Part shown: positions 1-4,789 of the stretch, one piece after another
How the letters are laid out: every line of letters begins with the position of its first letter
Position numbering within the stretch: position 1 is the first letter of the stretch
NCBI GenBank assembly: GCA_017503305.1
Contig: JAFVTJ010000057.1
Span: forward strand, 1 to 5,023
Reading direction: 5' to 3'
Source: Clostridia bacterium
GTDB lineage: Bacteria > Bacillota_A > Clostridia > Oscillospirales > Acutalibacteraceae
Length of the DNA: 5,023 nucleotides
Program-made: the position numbers and the translations under genes
Notes under the pieces: model-generated
Database searches by the model: none
Told to the model about the DNA's origin: nothing
What the model saw: the letters and a program-made list of their open reading frames with translations, nothing else

Positions 1-241
1 CAACCGAGCAAGCGCCCGAAAGCAAGCGACCGCCTATAAAGGCAACTAAACCCATAACAGTAGCTACAACTATAGAAATTATCGGCCAAAAATAAAAAGA
101 GTTCCATTTTCTTTTTTTAATTTCTTCGGCCGATTGGCCAAAAGCCTCGTTTTCGGAAAGTTCTTCGCCAACCTTTGTGCTACAGTTTGGGCAATAGCGC
201 AAACTGTCCGAAAATTTTTCTCCGCATTTAGGACAAAACAT
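1..241 (-). CDS. Zinc-ribbon membrane protein, N-terminal part (runs off the left edge)
   Basis: The minus-strand reading frame opens with ATG at 239-241 and is still open at base 1, giving the first 80 residues. Residues 3-6 (CPKC) and 17-20 (CPNC) form a four-cysteine zinc ribbon of the double zinc-ribbon kind common at the N-terminus of Bacillota membrane proteins. An acidic stretch (about 25-40) and a basic patch KKRK (42-45) follow. A hydrophobic segment at about 53-70 should be a single membrane helix, which the basic patch places with the zinc ribbon inside the cell. The start is fixed by an AAGGAG ribosome-binding site 7 bases upstream. The gene is divergent from the ribonuclease gene. 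The C-terminal domain, which would reveal the role, lies outside the window, so no function is assigned. Confidence 0.85.
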   Translation of the reverse strand, partial: MFCPKCGEKFSDSLRYCPNCSTKVGEELSENEAFGQSAEEIKKRKWNSFYFWPIISIVVATVMGLVAFIGGRLLSGACSV

Positions 242-293
242 AAATTTACTCCTTAATTTTTCAAAAAAGTGAAAAGGTTTATTACTATATAAA

Positions 294-322
294 AATATAC
301 CATTTTTTCTTCTGATTTTCAA
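294..322 (-). promoter_or_regulatory. Promoter of the zinc-ribbon membrane protein gene
   Basis: On the minus strand, TTGAAA (317-322) and TATATT (294-299) are separated by exactly 17 bases, each box matching the sigma-A consensus at 5 of 6 positions. TG at 301-302 adds an extended -10. The predicted transcript would start near 287, giving a leader of about 46 bases. This is a consensus match only, with no experimental evidence. Confidence 0.55.
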
Positions 323-349
323 GTTATATAATTAAAGACGTGGTTTTGA

Positions 350-378
350 TTGCATAAATTTTTGCGCCGTGATATAAT
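350..378 (+). promoter_or_regulatory. Extended -10 promoter of the ribonuclease gene
   Basis: A perfect TATAAT (373-378) is preceded by TG at 370-371, forming an extended -10 (TGATATAAT). The -35 region is weak: TTGCAT at 350-355 with 17-bp spacing matches only half of the consensus, which is typical of promoters that rely on the TGn element. The predicted start is near 385, leaving a leader of about 36 bases before the ribonuclease start codon. The same GTGATATAAT string occurs in the promoter before the HAD phosphatase gene. Confidence 0.6.
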
Positions 379-420
379 TAAGTTGTTTTTTAAAAAGTTA
401 GTTTAAAAAGAGGATTTTTT

Positions 421-1329
421 ATGAAAATTTTAAAGCGTTTTACTGCCTTGGCGGTAGCTTTGCTGATTATTTTACAGCTTGCGGCCTGTGCGCCCAAAAA
501 TCATACCTGCTCGGCTGAGGACCCGTATATAAACCTAACAAAAGAAGAATTTTACGCTAACTACACCCCTGCTTGTTGCAATCAAAACGCAATGCACCGT
601 TCAAAGCACGGCTTTCTTTCGGGCAGTTTAGAGGTGCCGGGGCAATACGCTACCGAGGCAGAGAATAGACCTATGGAAAATGGCAGATATGTTAAAAATA
701 CGGCAGGGCGCTATTTAGATAACGGTAACACCTACGTCGTGGTGGATGCTAAAGGTAAAGAGGCTATGCGAATACATAAATCGGGCGGATATATCACACT
801 TGAAGAGGTTGCGGCATATATGTATGCTTTTGGTGGTGAATCTTTACCGGCTAACTATATTTCTAAAAAAGCGCGCCGTGTGAATAATAGCCCGTGGGGA
901 GAATATTTGCGTGTTAACCACTCGCGTTTTATCGGCAATACCAACCGCTATCCTTACGAGCCTGAGCTACCAAATATTTCGGGCTGTGGGGGAGAGCTTT
1001 ACTATTACGAAACCGATATTGGCACCACAGGTACCACCACACCCGGTTATGCGCCACATCCTTATGTCGAAGGCGAAAAAATTAACCGCGGCGCCGCAAG
1101 AATTGTTTATGCGCGTTATGATCTCAACAACAATGGGGAGATAGATAATAACGAAGTATACGTTTTTTATACCCATAATCATTATAACGATTTTAGAGAA
1201 TACCTTAACTACTACGGCGGTTGGGGAGAAATGTTTGGCAACGAAACGGGTGGCGGGGAATATAGCAGTACCACAAACGCCAACCCAACACCTTACGTTG
1301 AAACAATTTGTAAGCCGTTTTTTAATTAA
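421..1329 (+). CDS. Barnase-family secreted ribonuclease lipoprotein with an EF-hand-type calcium loop
   Basis: This 302-residue protein has a lipoprotein signal (KILKRF, a hydrophobic core, lipobox L20-A-A-C23), so it should be lipid-anchored outside the cell membrane. Residues about 124-260 align by eye with barnase, an endoribonuclease that cleaves after guanine. The helix with V130-A-A-Y leads to LPANYISK (142-149), matching barnase LPDNYITK. LPNISG (183-188) matches LPGKSG, E197-T-D-I matches E73-A-D-I, R223-x3-R227-I-V-Y matches R83-x3-R87-I-L-Y, and H254-Y matches H102-Y. All core catalytic residues (Lys, Glu, both Arg, His) are therefore present, and R176 may equal barnase R59. Residues 234-245 form a perfect EF-hand-type loop between two strands. 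Residues 24-120 are an unassigned N-terminal region. The start has an AGAGGA ribosome-binding site 6 bases upstream. The next gene follows after 18 bases with no terminator. No barstar-like gene is visible. The family call is firm; activity and calcium binding are inferred. Confidence 0.85.
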   Translation: MKILKRFTALAVALLIILQLAACAPKNHTCSAEDPYINLTKEEFYANYTPACCNQNAMHRSKHGFLSGSLEVPGQYATEAENRPMENGRYVKNTAGRYLDNGNTYVVVDAKGKEAMRIHKSGGYITLEEVAAYMYAFGGESLPANYISKKARRVNNSPWGEYLRVNHSRFIGNTNRYPYEPELPNISGCGGELYYYETDIGTTGTTTPGYAPHPYVEGEKINRGAARIVYARYDLNNNGEIDNNEVYVFYTHNHYNDFREYLNYYGGWGEMFGNETGGGEYSSTTNANPTPYVETICKPFFN

Positions 1330-1347
1330 AATAAAGGATGAAAAAAT

Positions 1348-1647
1348 ATGGAAAAAGTTAGAATAACCGTTATGCGAAAGGCACAATATGACGATTTAAT
1401 AGAAAAATATGAAAAACCGCAAGAGCATCCTTGCAGTTTGTCGGTAGGCCAAACCTTTATAAGCGTGGGCGCCCAAAAGCCTATCGGTTTTTGTGATAGC
1501 GCTTGGCAAAGCTTGCAGCCGTTTGTAATGGCTTTAACCTATGGCGCAGAAGATTTTTACGACGGATGGATGAAAAATAAAAAATCGGCTATGCTTTCCT
1601 GTAATGATGGCTTTCGTCCGGTTAGCTTTCTTGTTGAGGTTTTTTAG
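1348..1647 (+). CDS. TIGR04076 family small cytosolic protein of unknown function
   Basis: This 99-residue protein has no signal peptide or membrane segment. From memory it matches the TIGR04076 family in length and layout: an N-terminal strand (KVRITVMR), a PC motif (P28-C29), a V-G-Q-x-F turn, then CDSAW (49-53) followed by a hydrophobic helix, DGWM (72-75), and the terminal CNDGFRPV (85-92). Cysteines 29, 49 and 85 lie in the conserved motifs and could bind metal or act in redox chemistry, but no function is established that I know of. The start is supported by an AAAGGAT ribosome-binding site. The gene lies 18 bases after the ribonuclease gene with no promoter or terminator between, so the two are probably co-transcribed. 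A weak 6-bp hairpin (1635-1640 with 1649-1654) overlaps its stop codon and could be a poor terminator. Confidence 0.8.
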   Translation: MEKVRITVMRKAQYDDLIEKYEKPQEHPCSLSVGQTFISVGAQKPIGFCDSAWQSLQPFVMALTYGAEDFYDGWMKNKKSAMLSCNDGFRPVSFLVEVF

Positions 1648-1658
1648 TACCTCATTTA

Positions 1659-1687
1659 TTGACATTTCAGCGATAATATTATAAACT
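1659..1687 (+). promoter_or_regulatory. Promoter of the two-helix zinc-ribbon protein gene
   Basis: A perfect -35 box TTGACA lies at 1659-1664. The -10 is either TATAAA at 1680-1685 (15-bp spacing, 5 of 6 matches) or TAAACT at 1682-1687 (17-bp spacing, 4 of 6). A 10-bp AT-only palindrome (ATAATATTAT, 1673-1682) overlaps the start of the -10 region and could be an operator or merely chance in AT-rich DNA. The promoter begins 11 bases after the stop of the preceding gene. Confidence 0.55.
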
Positions 1688-1717
1688 TTTGGTATAAAGA
1701 TTTTTAGGAGAATTATT

Positions 1718-2638
1718 ATGGAAAATTTAAATTTTGGGCAGTTAATGGAAGTATATTATTCTGCAAGGCGTAAAAGAACGCTTGGTATTGTATTTACCGC
1801 GGTTGCAGCCTTTGTTTCTTACATAGGGTTACTATTTGTAACAGGTATAAACTCATTCGCCGTTGGTGTGGTATTTATTTTTATGGCGGCACCCTTTTTT
1901 GGTGTGGGTATACCTTTTCTTATTAAGGGTATAATCGGCACGATTAAGGCTAACAGGCAAATTTCTTTATTAAAGGCAGCACAATCAAAGGCGGCTCCTA
2001 CAGTAGTAAGCACACCCGTTGTTGCCGCACCTAAAGCAGAAGAAAAGGTGGAAACCGTTCCCGTAGCAGAAGTTAAACCCGAGCCCGAAGCTCATCCCGT
2101 AGAAGAACCTAAAACCGAAGAACCTAAAGCAGCAGAACCAGAAGCTCCAAAAGCTGCCGGTTTTGTTGATATCGATTTAGAAAAATACGCTCCGCTTGAT
2201 GCAGGTGTTTCCTATAATCCTACAAAGGATTACAAGTTCCATCGTGCCGACGGTTTTGTAGGCTCGGTTCCGCAAACCTTTGTAAACCGCACCTTCCCCA
2301 AGTGCCCAATCTGCTGCTCGGAAAAGCCCGAATGGACAATCGCACAGCATAATCAAATGTCTTGGAAGGGTAATTTGTATCTCTTTAAATGCTCTCACTG
2401 TGATGGCATAATTTCTATGAGTATGCCCGACGTTACAACCCTTGGTAACGGTGGCGTAGGCGTTGCTTCAAACCCAACCGTTGGTCTTACAAACCTTATG
2501 GTTAAGGCTTCTTCCGGTAAGGAAGCCGGCGCGGTTTACGCCGTTATCGAAAGCGTTGGCAAATCAGGTGTTTCGCCCATTTGCCAGGGAAAAGAATTTA
2601 AGCTTGAACAGTTGCAGGAAATGTTCTCAAGAATGTAA
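1718..2638 (+). CDS. Two-helix membrane protein with Pro/Glu/Ala linker and C-terminal zinc-ribbon-like domain
   Basis: This 306-residue protein of unknown function has a three-part design. Residues 1-20 are polar and basic (RRKR at 17-20). Two hydrophobic helices at about 21-42 and 47-75 form a hairpin whose ends face the cytoplasm by the positive-inside rule. Residues about 88-147 are a low-complexity linker with repeated PEP, EEPK and PEAPK words, likely extended. Residues 148-306 form a compact domain with cysteines at 196, 199, 200, 225 and 228. The CPIC...CSHC spacing fits a zinc ribbon presented in the cytosol. A Gly-rich stretch follows (243-270). The start is set by a TAGGAGA site 7 bases upstream. 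The gene appears monocistronic, with its own promoter and a strong terminator. A role as a tethered nucleic-acid- or protein-binding module is a guess. Like the gene at the left edge it combines membrane helices with a zinc ribbon, but they do not look like copies. Confidence 0.85.
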   Translation: MENLNFGQLMEVYYSARRKRTLGIVFTAVAAFVSYIGLLFVTGINSFAVGVVFIFMAAPFFGVGIPFLIKGIIGTIKANRQISLLKAAQSKAAPTVVSTPVVAAPKAEEKVETVPVAEVKPEPEAHPVEEPKTEEPKAAEPEAPKAAGFVDIDLEKYAPLDAGVSYNPTKDYKFHRADGFVGSVPQTFVNRTFPKCPICCSEKPEWTIAQHNQMSWKGNLYLFKCSHCDGIISMSMPDVTTLGNGGVGVASNPTVGLTNLMVKASSGKEAGAVYAVIESVGKSGVSPICQGKEFKLEQLQEMFSRM

Positions 2639-2652
2639 TTTTTTAAATTTAA

Positions 2653-2690
2653 AACCCCGATTTGAATTATCAAATCGGGGTTATTTTTTT
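2653..2690 (+). terminator. Intrinsic terminator after the two-helix zinc-ribbon protein gene
   Basis: A perfect 12-bp stem (AACCCCGATTTG at 2653-2664 with CAAATCGGGGTT at 2671-2682) encloses a 6-base loop. After one A come seven T residues (2684-2690). The stem starts 15 bases after the stop codon. This is a canonical rho-independent terminator and separates the upstream gene from the small-protein cluster. Confidence 0.95.
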
Positions 2691-2695
2691 GTTTA

Positions 2696-2920
2696 ATGTC
2701 CCGCGTATCGTACTTTAAAAGTGTTAATATTAAGATAACAAAGGCAAAGGGTAACTTTAAAGAAAAGGTGAAAAAAGTGTTTATATTTCTTTTATTGGTG
2801 GTTTTATTGTTGGGTGCCGGCTTTAGTGATGGGCAACAAAAGGGAATTTTAGGGGCTATTTTGGCGGTGATATTTTTTCCTATTGGAATAATTTTTGCTA
2901 TTGCCAAAAGATTTAAGTAG
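2696..2920 (+). CDS. Small hydrophobic membrane protein, start uncertain
   Basis: The frame is open from ATG 2696 (74 residues) and the product is not recognised. The longest form has a lysine-rich N-terminus (residues 1-27) and then a hydrophobic segment (about 28-43), a short polar turn (GFSDGQQKG) and a second hydrophobic segment (about 52-70) ending in KRFK, so two membrane helices. The coordinates give the outermost reading, but ATG 2696 has no ribosome-binding site and lies 6 bases after the terminator U-tract. More credible starts are GTG 2777, with AGGTGA (2766-2771) 5 bases upstream (48 residues), or GTG 2768, which would give a typical MKKVFIF opening. It is the first of three closely packed small genes, and the AGGTGA site that starts the next gene overlaps its stop codon. 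Confidence 0.55.
   Translation: MSRVSYFKSVNIKITKAKGNFKEKVKKVFIFLLLVVLLLGAGFSDGQQKGILGAILAVIFFPIGIIFAIAKRFK
2722..2730 (+). promoter_or_regulatory. Possible extended -10 element for the small-protein operon
   Basis: TGTTAATAT (TG at 2722-2723, TAATAT at 2725-2730) resembles an extended -10 element, but no acceptable -35 box lies 16-18 bases upstream. It is the best candidate found between the strong terminator and the first small gene. If real, transcription would start near 2737, which would exclude the ATG at 2696 as the start of the first gene. Weak evidence. Confidence 0.25.
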
Positions 2921-2929
2921 GTGAAAATT

Positions 2930-3148
2930 ATGGATGATTATCATGCATTTAAAAGCACAAGCGGCGGTTCGGGCGGTAGCTCGGGCGGAGGCGGCAAATG
3001 GGATTTTGGCTGCGGATGGGTTGTTATTATTATCGTTGTTATTGCGCTGATATCTTTCATAGCCGATGGCACAAGCTGGGTGGCTATTGACAGACTTTTA
3101 GGTTTTGGATTTTTAGCGTTTTTGTTTGCGAAAAATTTGTTTAGGTAA
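2930..3148 (+). CDS. Small Gly/Ser-rich single-span membrane protein
   Basis: This 72-residue product has a short acidic and aromatic start (MDDYHAFK), a flexible Gly/Ser run (about 10-23), and a Trp/Cys-containing junction (KWDFGCGW). Strong hydrophobic segments lie at about 31-45 and 56-70, separated by a short polar stretch (ADGTSWVAIDR), with a basic end. It could span the membrane once or twice. The frame is open from GTG 2921, but AGGTGA at 2919-2924 lies 5 bases before ATG 2930, so the ATG is the start. That site overlaps the stop of the upstream gene, indicating translational coupling. I recall similar Gly-rich mini membrane proteins in Clostridia, but no function is known to me. Confidence 0.75.
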   Translation: MDDYHAFKSTSGGSGGSSGGGGKWDFGCGWVVIIIVVIALISFIADGTSWVAIDRLLGFGFLAFLFAKNLFR

Positions 3149-3156
3149 GGGTTAAA

Positions 3157-3348
3157 ATGGATATTCTTGATAAAGAAAAATATAAAAGAAAGTTATATTA
3201 TTATTACCTTAATAATTACGGCAAGCGCGATACTGACGTTTGGTACGCGCAACCTGCGGTTAACGTGTGGGTTTTCGGGCGCGATGATAAAATAATAACC
3301 ATTAAAAGCCATCTTTTAACGGGGGAAGTCACCGAATATATTGAGTAA
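3157..3348 (+). CDS. Small Tyr-rich soluble protein, hypothetical
   Basis: This 63-residue protein lacks any signal or membrane segment. It is rich in tyrosine and lysine at the N-terminus (KYKRKLYYYYL, residues 8-18), followed by NYGKRDTDVWY (20-30) and a beta-rich C-terminal half (VNVWVFGRDDKIITIK, 36-51), suggesting a compact fold of one helix and a sheet. The start is supported by TAAGGG (3146-3151), which contains the stop codon of the gene before, with 5 bases to the ATG. It is the third member of the coupled small-gene cluster. No terminator follows before the HAD phosphatase promoter, so transcripts may read through. Function unknown. Confidence 0.75.
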   Translation: MDILDKEKYKRKLYYYYLNNYGKRDTDVWYAQPAVNVWVFGRDDKIITIKSHLLTGEVTEYIE

Positions 3349-3361
3349 AAATACACAAGAG

Positions 3362-3390
3362 TTGAGAAAACGCGCGTTTTGTGATATAAT
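3362..3390 (+). promoter_or_regulatory. Strong extended -10 promoter of the HAD phosphatase gene, with a palindrome in its spacer
   Basis: TTGAGA (3362-3367) and a perfect TATAAT (3385-3390) are exactly 17 bases apart, and TG at 3382-3383 gives an extended -10. The spacer holds the perfect 14-bp palindrome AAAACGCGCGTTTT (3367-3380), a plausible operator. The predicted start near 3397 leaves only about 17 bases before the start codon, with the ribosome-binding site AAGGAGG (3400-3406) almost at the 5' end of the transcript. Confidence 0.8.
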
Positions 3391-3413
3391 ATTTATAATA
3401 AGGAGGGGTAACT

Positions 3414-4268
3414 ATGTCTAAACCTCAAAAACCGATTATTGCTATAATGTATGATTTTGATAAAACTCTCTGCACGAGGGATATGCAGGAATACGGCTTT
3501 ATACCAAGCCTTAATATGACCTCACAAGAATTTTGGGGCGAGGTTGGTACCCTTAGCAAAGAAAAGGTTATGGATCCCATTCTTGCTTATTTGTACCACA
3601 TGTTAAAAAAGGCGCAAGAAAAAGATATTTCTATTACAAAGGATAGCCTTGTGTCGCTTGGCGGGGATATACAGTATTACCCGGGTGTAGAAGAATGGTT
3701 TGAACGCATCAACGAATACGGCCGCGAAAATGAAGTTGAAATTGAGCACTACGTAATATCTTCCGGTATAAAGGAGATTATAGAAGGCTCTACCATAAAT
3801 AAGCATTTTAAAAAGGTTTACGCATGCGAATTTTTGTACGACCAAAACGGTAAGGCGGTGTGGCCCAAGCTTACGGTTAACTACACCAACAAAACCCAGT
3901 TTCTTTTTAGAATTAACAAGGGCGTGCTTGATGTTTGGGAGGACGAAAAGCTTAACGCATTCGTGCCCGAAGATGAAAGACGCGTGCCTTTTAAAAATAT
4001 GATTTACATCGGCGACGGCTTAACCGACGTACCTTGTATGCGGCTTGTTAAGGCAAATAACGGCCAGTCAATTGCGGTTTTCCACAAGCGCAAAAAGGAA
4101 ATAGCCGCCCAGCTTTTAGCCGAAAACCGCGTAGACTTTATAACCGAGGCAAACTATTCCAAAAATAGTGAGCTTGACGGAATTGTAAAAACAATTATTG
4201 AAAAAATTGCCGTGGTTGAAAAGTTAGCGCGCTTACACGATAAGCACCAAAAGTCTATAAAAGAATGA
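3414..4268 (+). CDS. HAD-superfamily phosphatase (phosphoserine phosphatase-like)
   Basis: This 284-residue soluble protein carries all four HAD motifs in order. Motif I is D14-F-D16-K-T, where D14 would form the phospho-aspartate and D16 act as acid/base. Motif II is VISSG (114-118), motif III is probably K160 in NYTNKTQ, and motif IV is GDGLTDVP (200-207), with D201 and D205 binding magnesium. Residues about 20-90 between motifs I and II form a helical C1-type cap, as in the phosphoserine phosphatase-like branch. The C-terminus (about 250-284) is a charged helix. The family hydrolyses phosphate monoesters; the substrate cannot be told from sequence, and the protein is longer than typical SerB (about 210-225 residues). 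The start is firm: AAGGAGG lies 7 bases upstream. It has its own promoter and appears to be a single-gene unit ending in a nested hairpin. Confidence 0.92.
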   Translation: MSKPQKPIIAIMYDFDKTLCTRDMQEYGFIPSLNMTSQEFWGEVGTLSKEKVMDPILAYLYHMLKKAQEKDISITKDSLVSLGGDIQYYPGVEEWFERINEYGRENEVEIEHYVISSGIKEIIEGSTINKHFKKVYACEFLYDQNGKAVWPKLTVNYTNKTQFLFRINKGVLDVWEDEKLNAFVPEDERRVPFKNMIYIGDGLTDVPCMRLVKANNGQSIAVFHKRKKEIAAQLLAENRVDFITEANYSKNSELDGIVKTIIEKIAVVEKLARLHDKHQKSIKE

Positions 4269-4340
4269 TTTTAGCTGTAAACATAAAAAAAGCACATCCT
4301 TGCGGATGTGCTTTTCTGTTTTGTGTTTACAGCTTAAAAT
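4268..4340. repeat. Outer inverted repeat enclosing the terminator hairpin
   Basis: AGCTGTAAACA (4273-4283) is perfectly complementary to TGTTTACAGCT (4324-4334). Past a single bulged base (4335), five more pairs extend the stem (4268-4272 with 4336-4340), making 16 bp. It encloses the 12-bp terminator stem, with an asymmetric internal loop of 4 and 8 bases between them. The left arm begins at the last base of the phosphatase stop codon. Confidence 0.8.
4288..4315. terminator. Bidirectional intrinsic terminator between convergent genes
   Basis: A perfect 12-bp stem (AAAAGCACATCC at 4288-4299 with GGATGTGCTTTT at 4304-4315) has a TTGC loop on the plus strand and a GCAA tetraloop on the minus strand. 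On the minus strand the hairpin runs into seven U residues, so it is a strong terminator for the convergent orphan gene. On the plus strand the U-tract is interrupted (TTTTCTGTTTT) but still serviceable for the phosphatase gene. It lies inside a larger inverted repeat (4268-4340). Confidence 0.9.
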
Positions 4341-4406
4341 TGCAACAATTGATTTTTATTATCACAAGTCAGCTTCCAAACAAGACTTAATATATCTTCT
4401 GCTTAT

Positions 4407-4739
4407 TTAAGTATGACTTAATTCCGATAAACCAACCGTTTTAATGCCTTTTTTAAAATTTTCTATACTTTTTGTATGTAATTCACCATATACAGCCCAA
4501 ATCATAAAATCAATTTCTTCTGAATGGGGCATATTTAACTCATCTGCATTATGCCATGCATCTGATAAATTTTTGGAGTAAAAACCTTTTTTGCTTCGCA
4601 ATTCTCCATCAGCTATATCGATTAATTGCGGATACAAATCAAATGTCCTTTCAATAAGTTTTTCAACTTCTTCATCCGGCAATTTTTTAATTTGTTGATT
4701 ATACGCTTTTTTGATTTTTAACCATTGATATATCTTCAT
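4407..4739 (-). CDS. Orphan soluble protein of 110 residues, hypothetical
   Basis: The product is not recognised. It has no signal peptide or membrane segment. The first about 45 residues are basic and then acidic and look helical (KIYQWLKIKKAYN, then LPDEEVEKLIERTF). A central part has WHNADEL (about 62-68), and IDFMIWAVYGELHTK (76-90) is the only strongly hydrophobic patch, probably a buried helix. The frame extends upstream to ATG 4826, but that part runs into the hairpin array. The ATG at 4737-4739 is preceded by GGGTGAT and lies just downstream of a good promoter, so it is chosen. The gene is convergent with the phosphatase and ends into the bidirectional terminator. Its codons are more AT-rich than its neighbours', which may point to acquisition, but this was judged by eye only. 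Confidence 0.75.
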   Translation of the reverse strand: MKIYQWLKIKKAYNQQIKKLPDEEVEKLIERTFDLYPQLIDIADGELRSKKGFYSKNLSDAWHNADELNMPHSEEIDFMIWAVYGELHTKSIENFKKGIKTVGLSELSHT

Positions 4740-4755
4740 ATTATCACCCGAATTT

Positions 4756-4784
4756 ATTTTATAACAGCAAACCTTAAAAGTCAA
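4756..4784 (-). promoter_or_regulatory. Promoter of the orphan gene
   Basis: On the minus strand, TTGACT (4779-4784) and TAAAAT (4756-4761) are 17 bases apart, each 5 of 6 to consensus. The predicted start near 4749 nearly coincides with the GGGTGAT ribosome-binding site (4743-4749), so the leader is only about 10 bases. The -35 box lies 5 bases from the edge of the hairpin array. This supports the ATG at 4739 rather than the longer reading. Confidence 0.65.
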
Positions 4785-4789
4785 TCCGT

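Noticed and set aside
967..1386. Minus-strand open frame of 139 codons opposite the ribonuclease gene
   Set aside because: It overlaps a gene with clear family motifs, gives an unrecognisable Cys/Ile-rich product and has no ribosome-binding site that I could see; it is a shadow frame.
1348..1647. Barstar-type immunity protein for the ribonuclease
   Set aside because: Its size fits, but its motifs (CDSAW, CNDGFRPV) are those of TIGR04076, and it lacks the barstar YxxNLDALWD pattern.
1635..1654. Terminator after the TIGR04076 gene
   Set aside because: The stem is only 6 bp with an 8-base loop and no proper U-tract, so it is too weak to list as a terminator.
2536..2907. Minus-strand open frame across the terminator and first small gene
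   Set aside because: It would read straight through the perfect terminator hairpin and both flanking coding ends. Its product looks like reversed coding sequence rather than a protein.
2921..2929. GTG 2921 as start of the Gly/Ser-rich small protein
   Set aside because: This GTG is itself part of the AGGTGA ribosome-binding site for ATG 2930, so initiation there is implausible.
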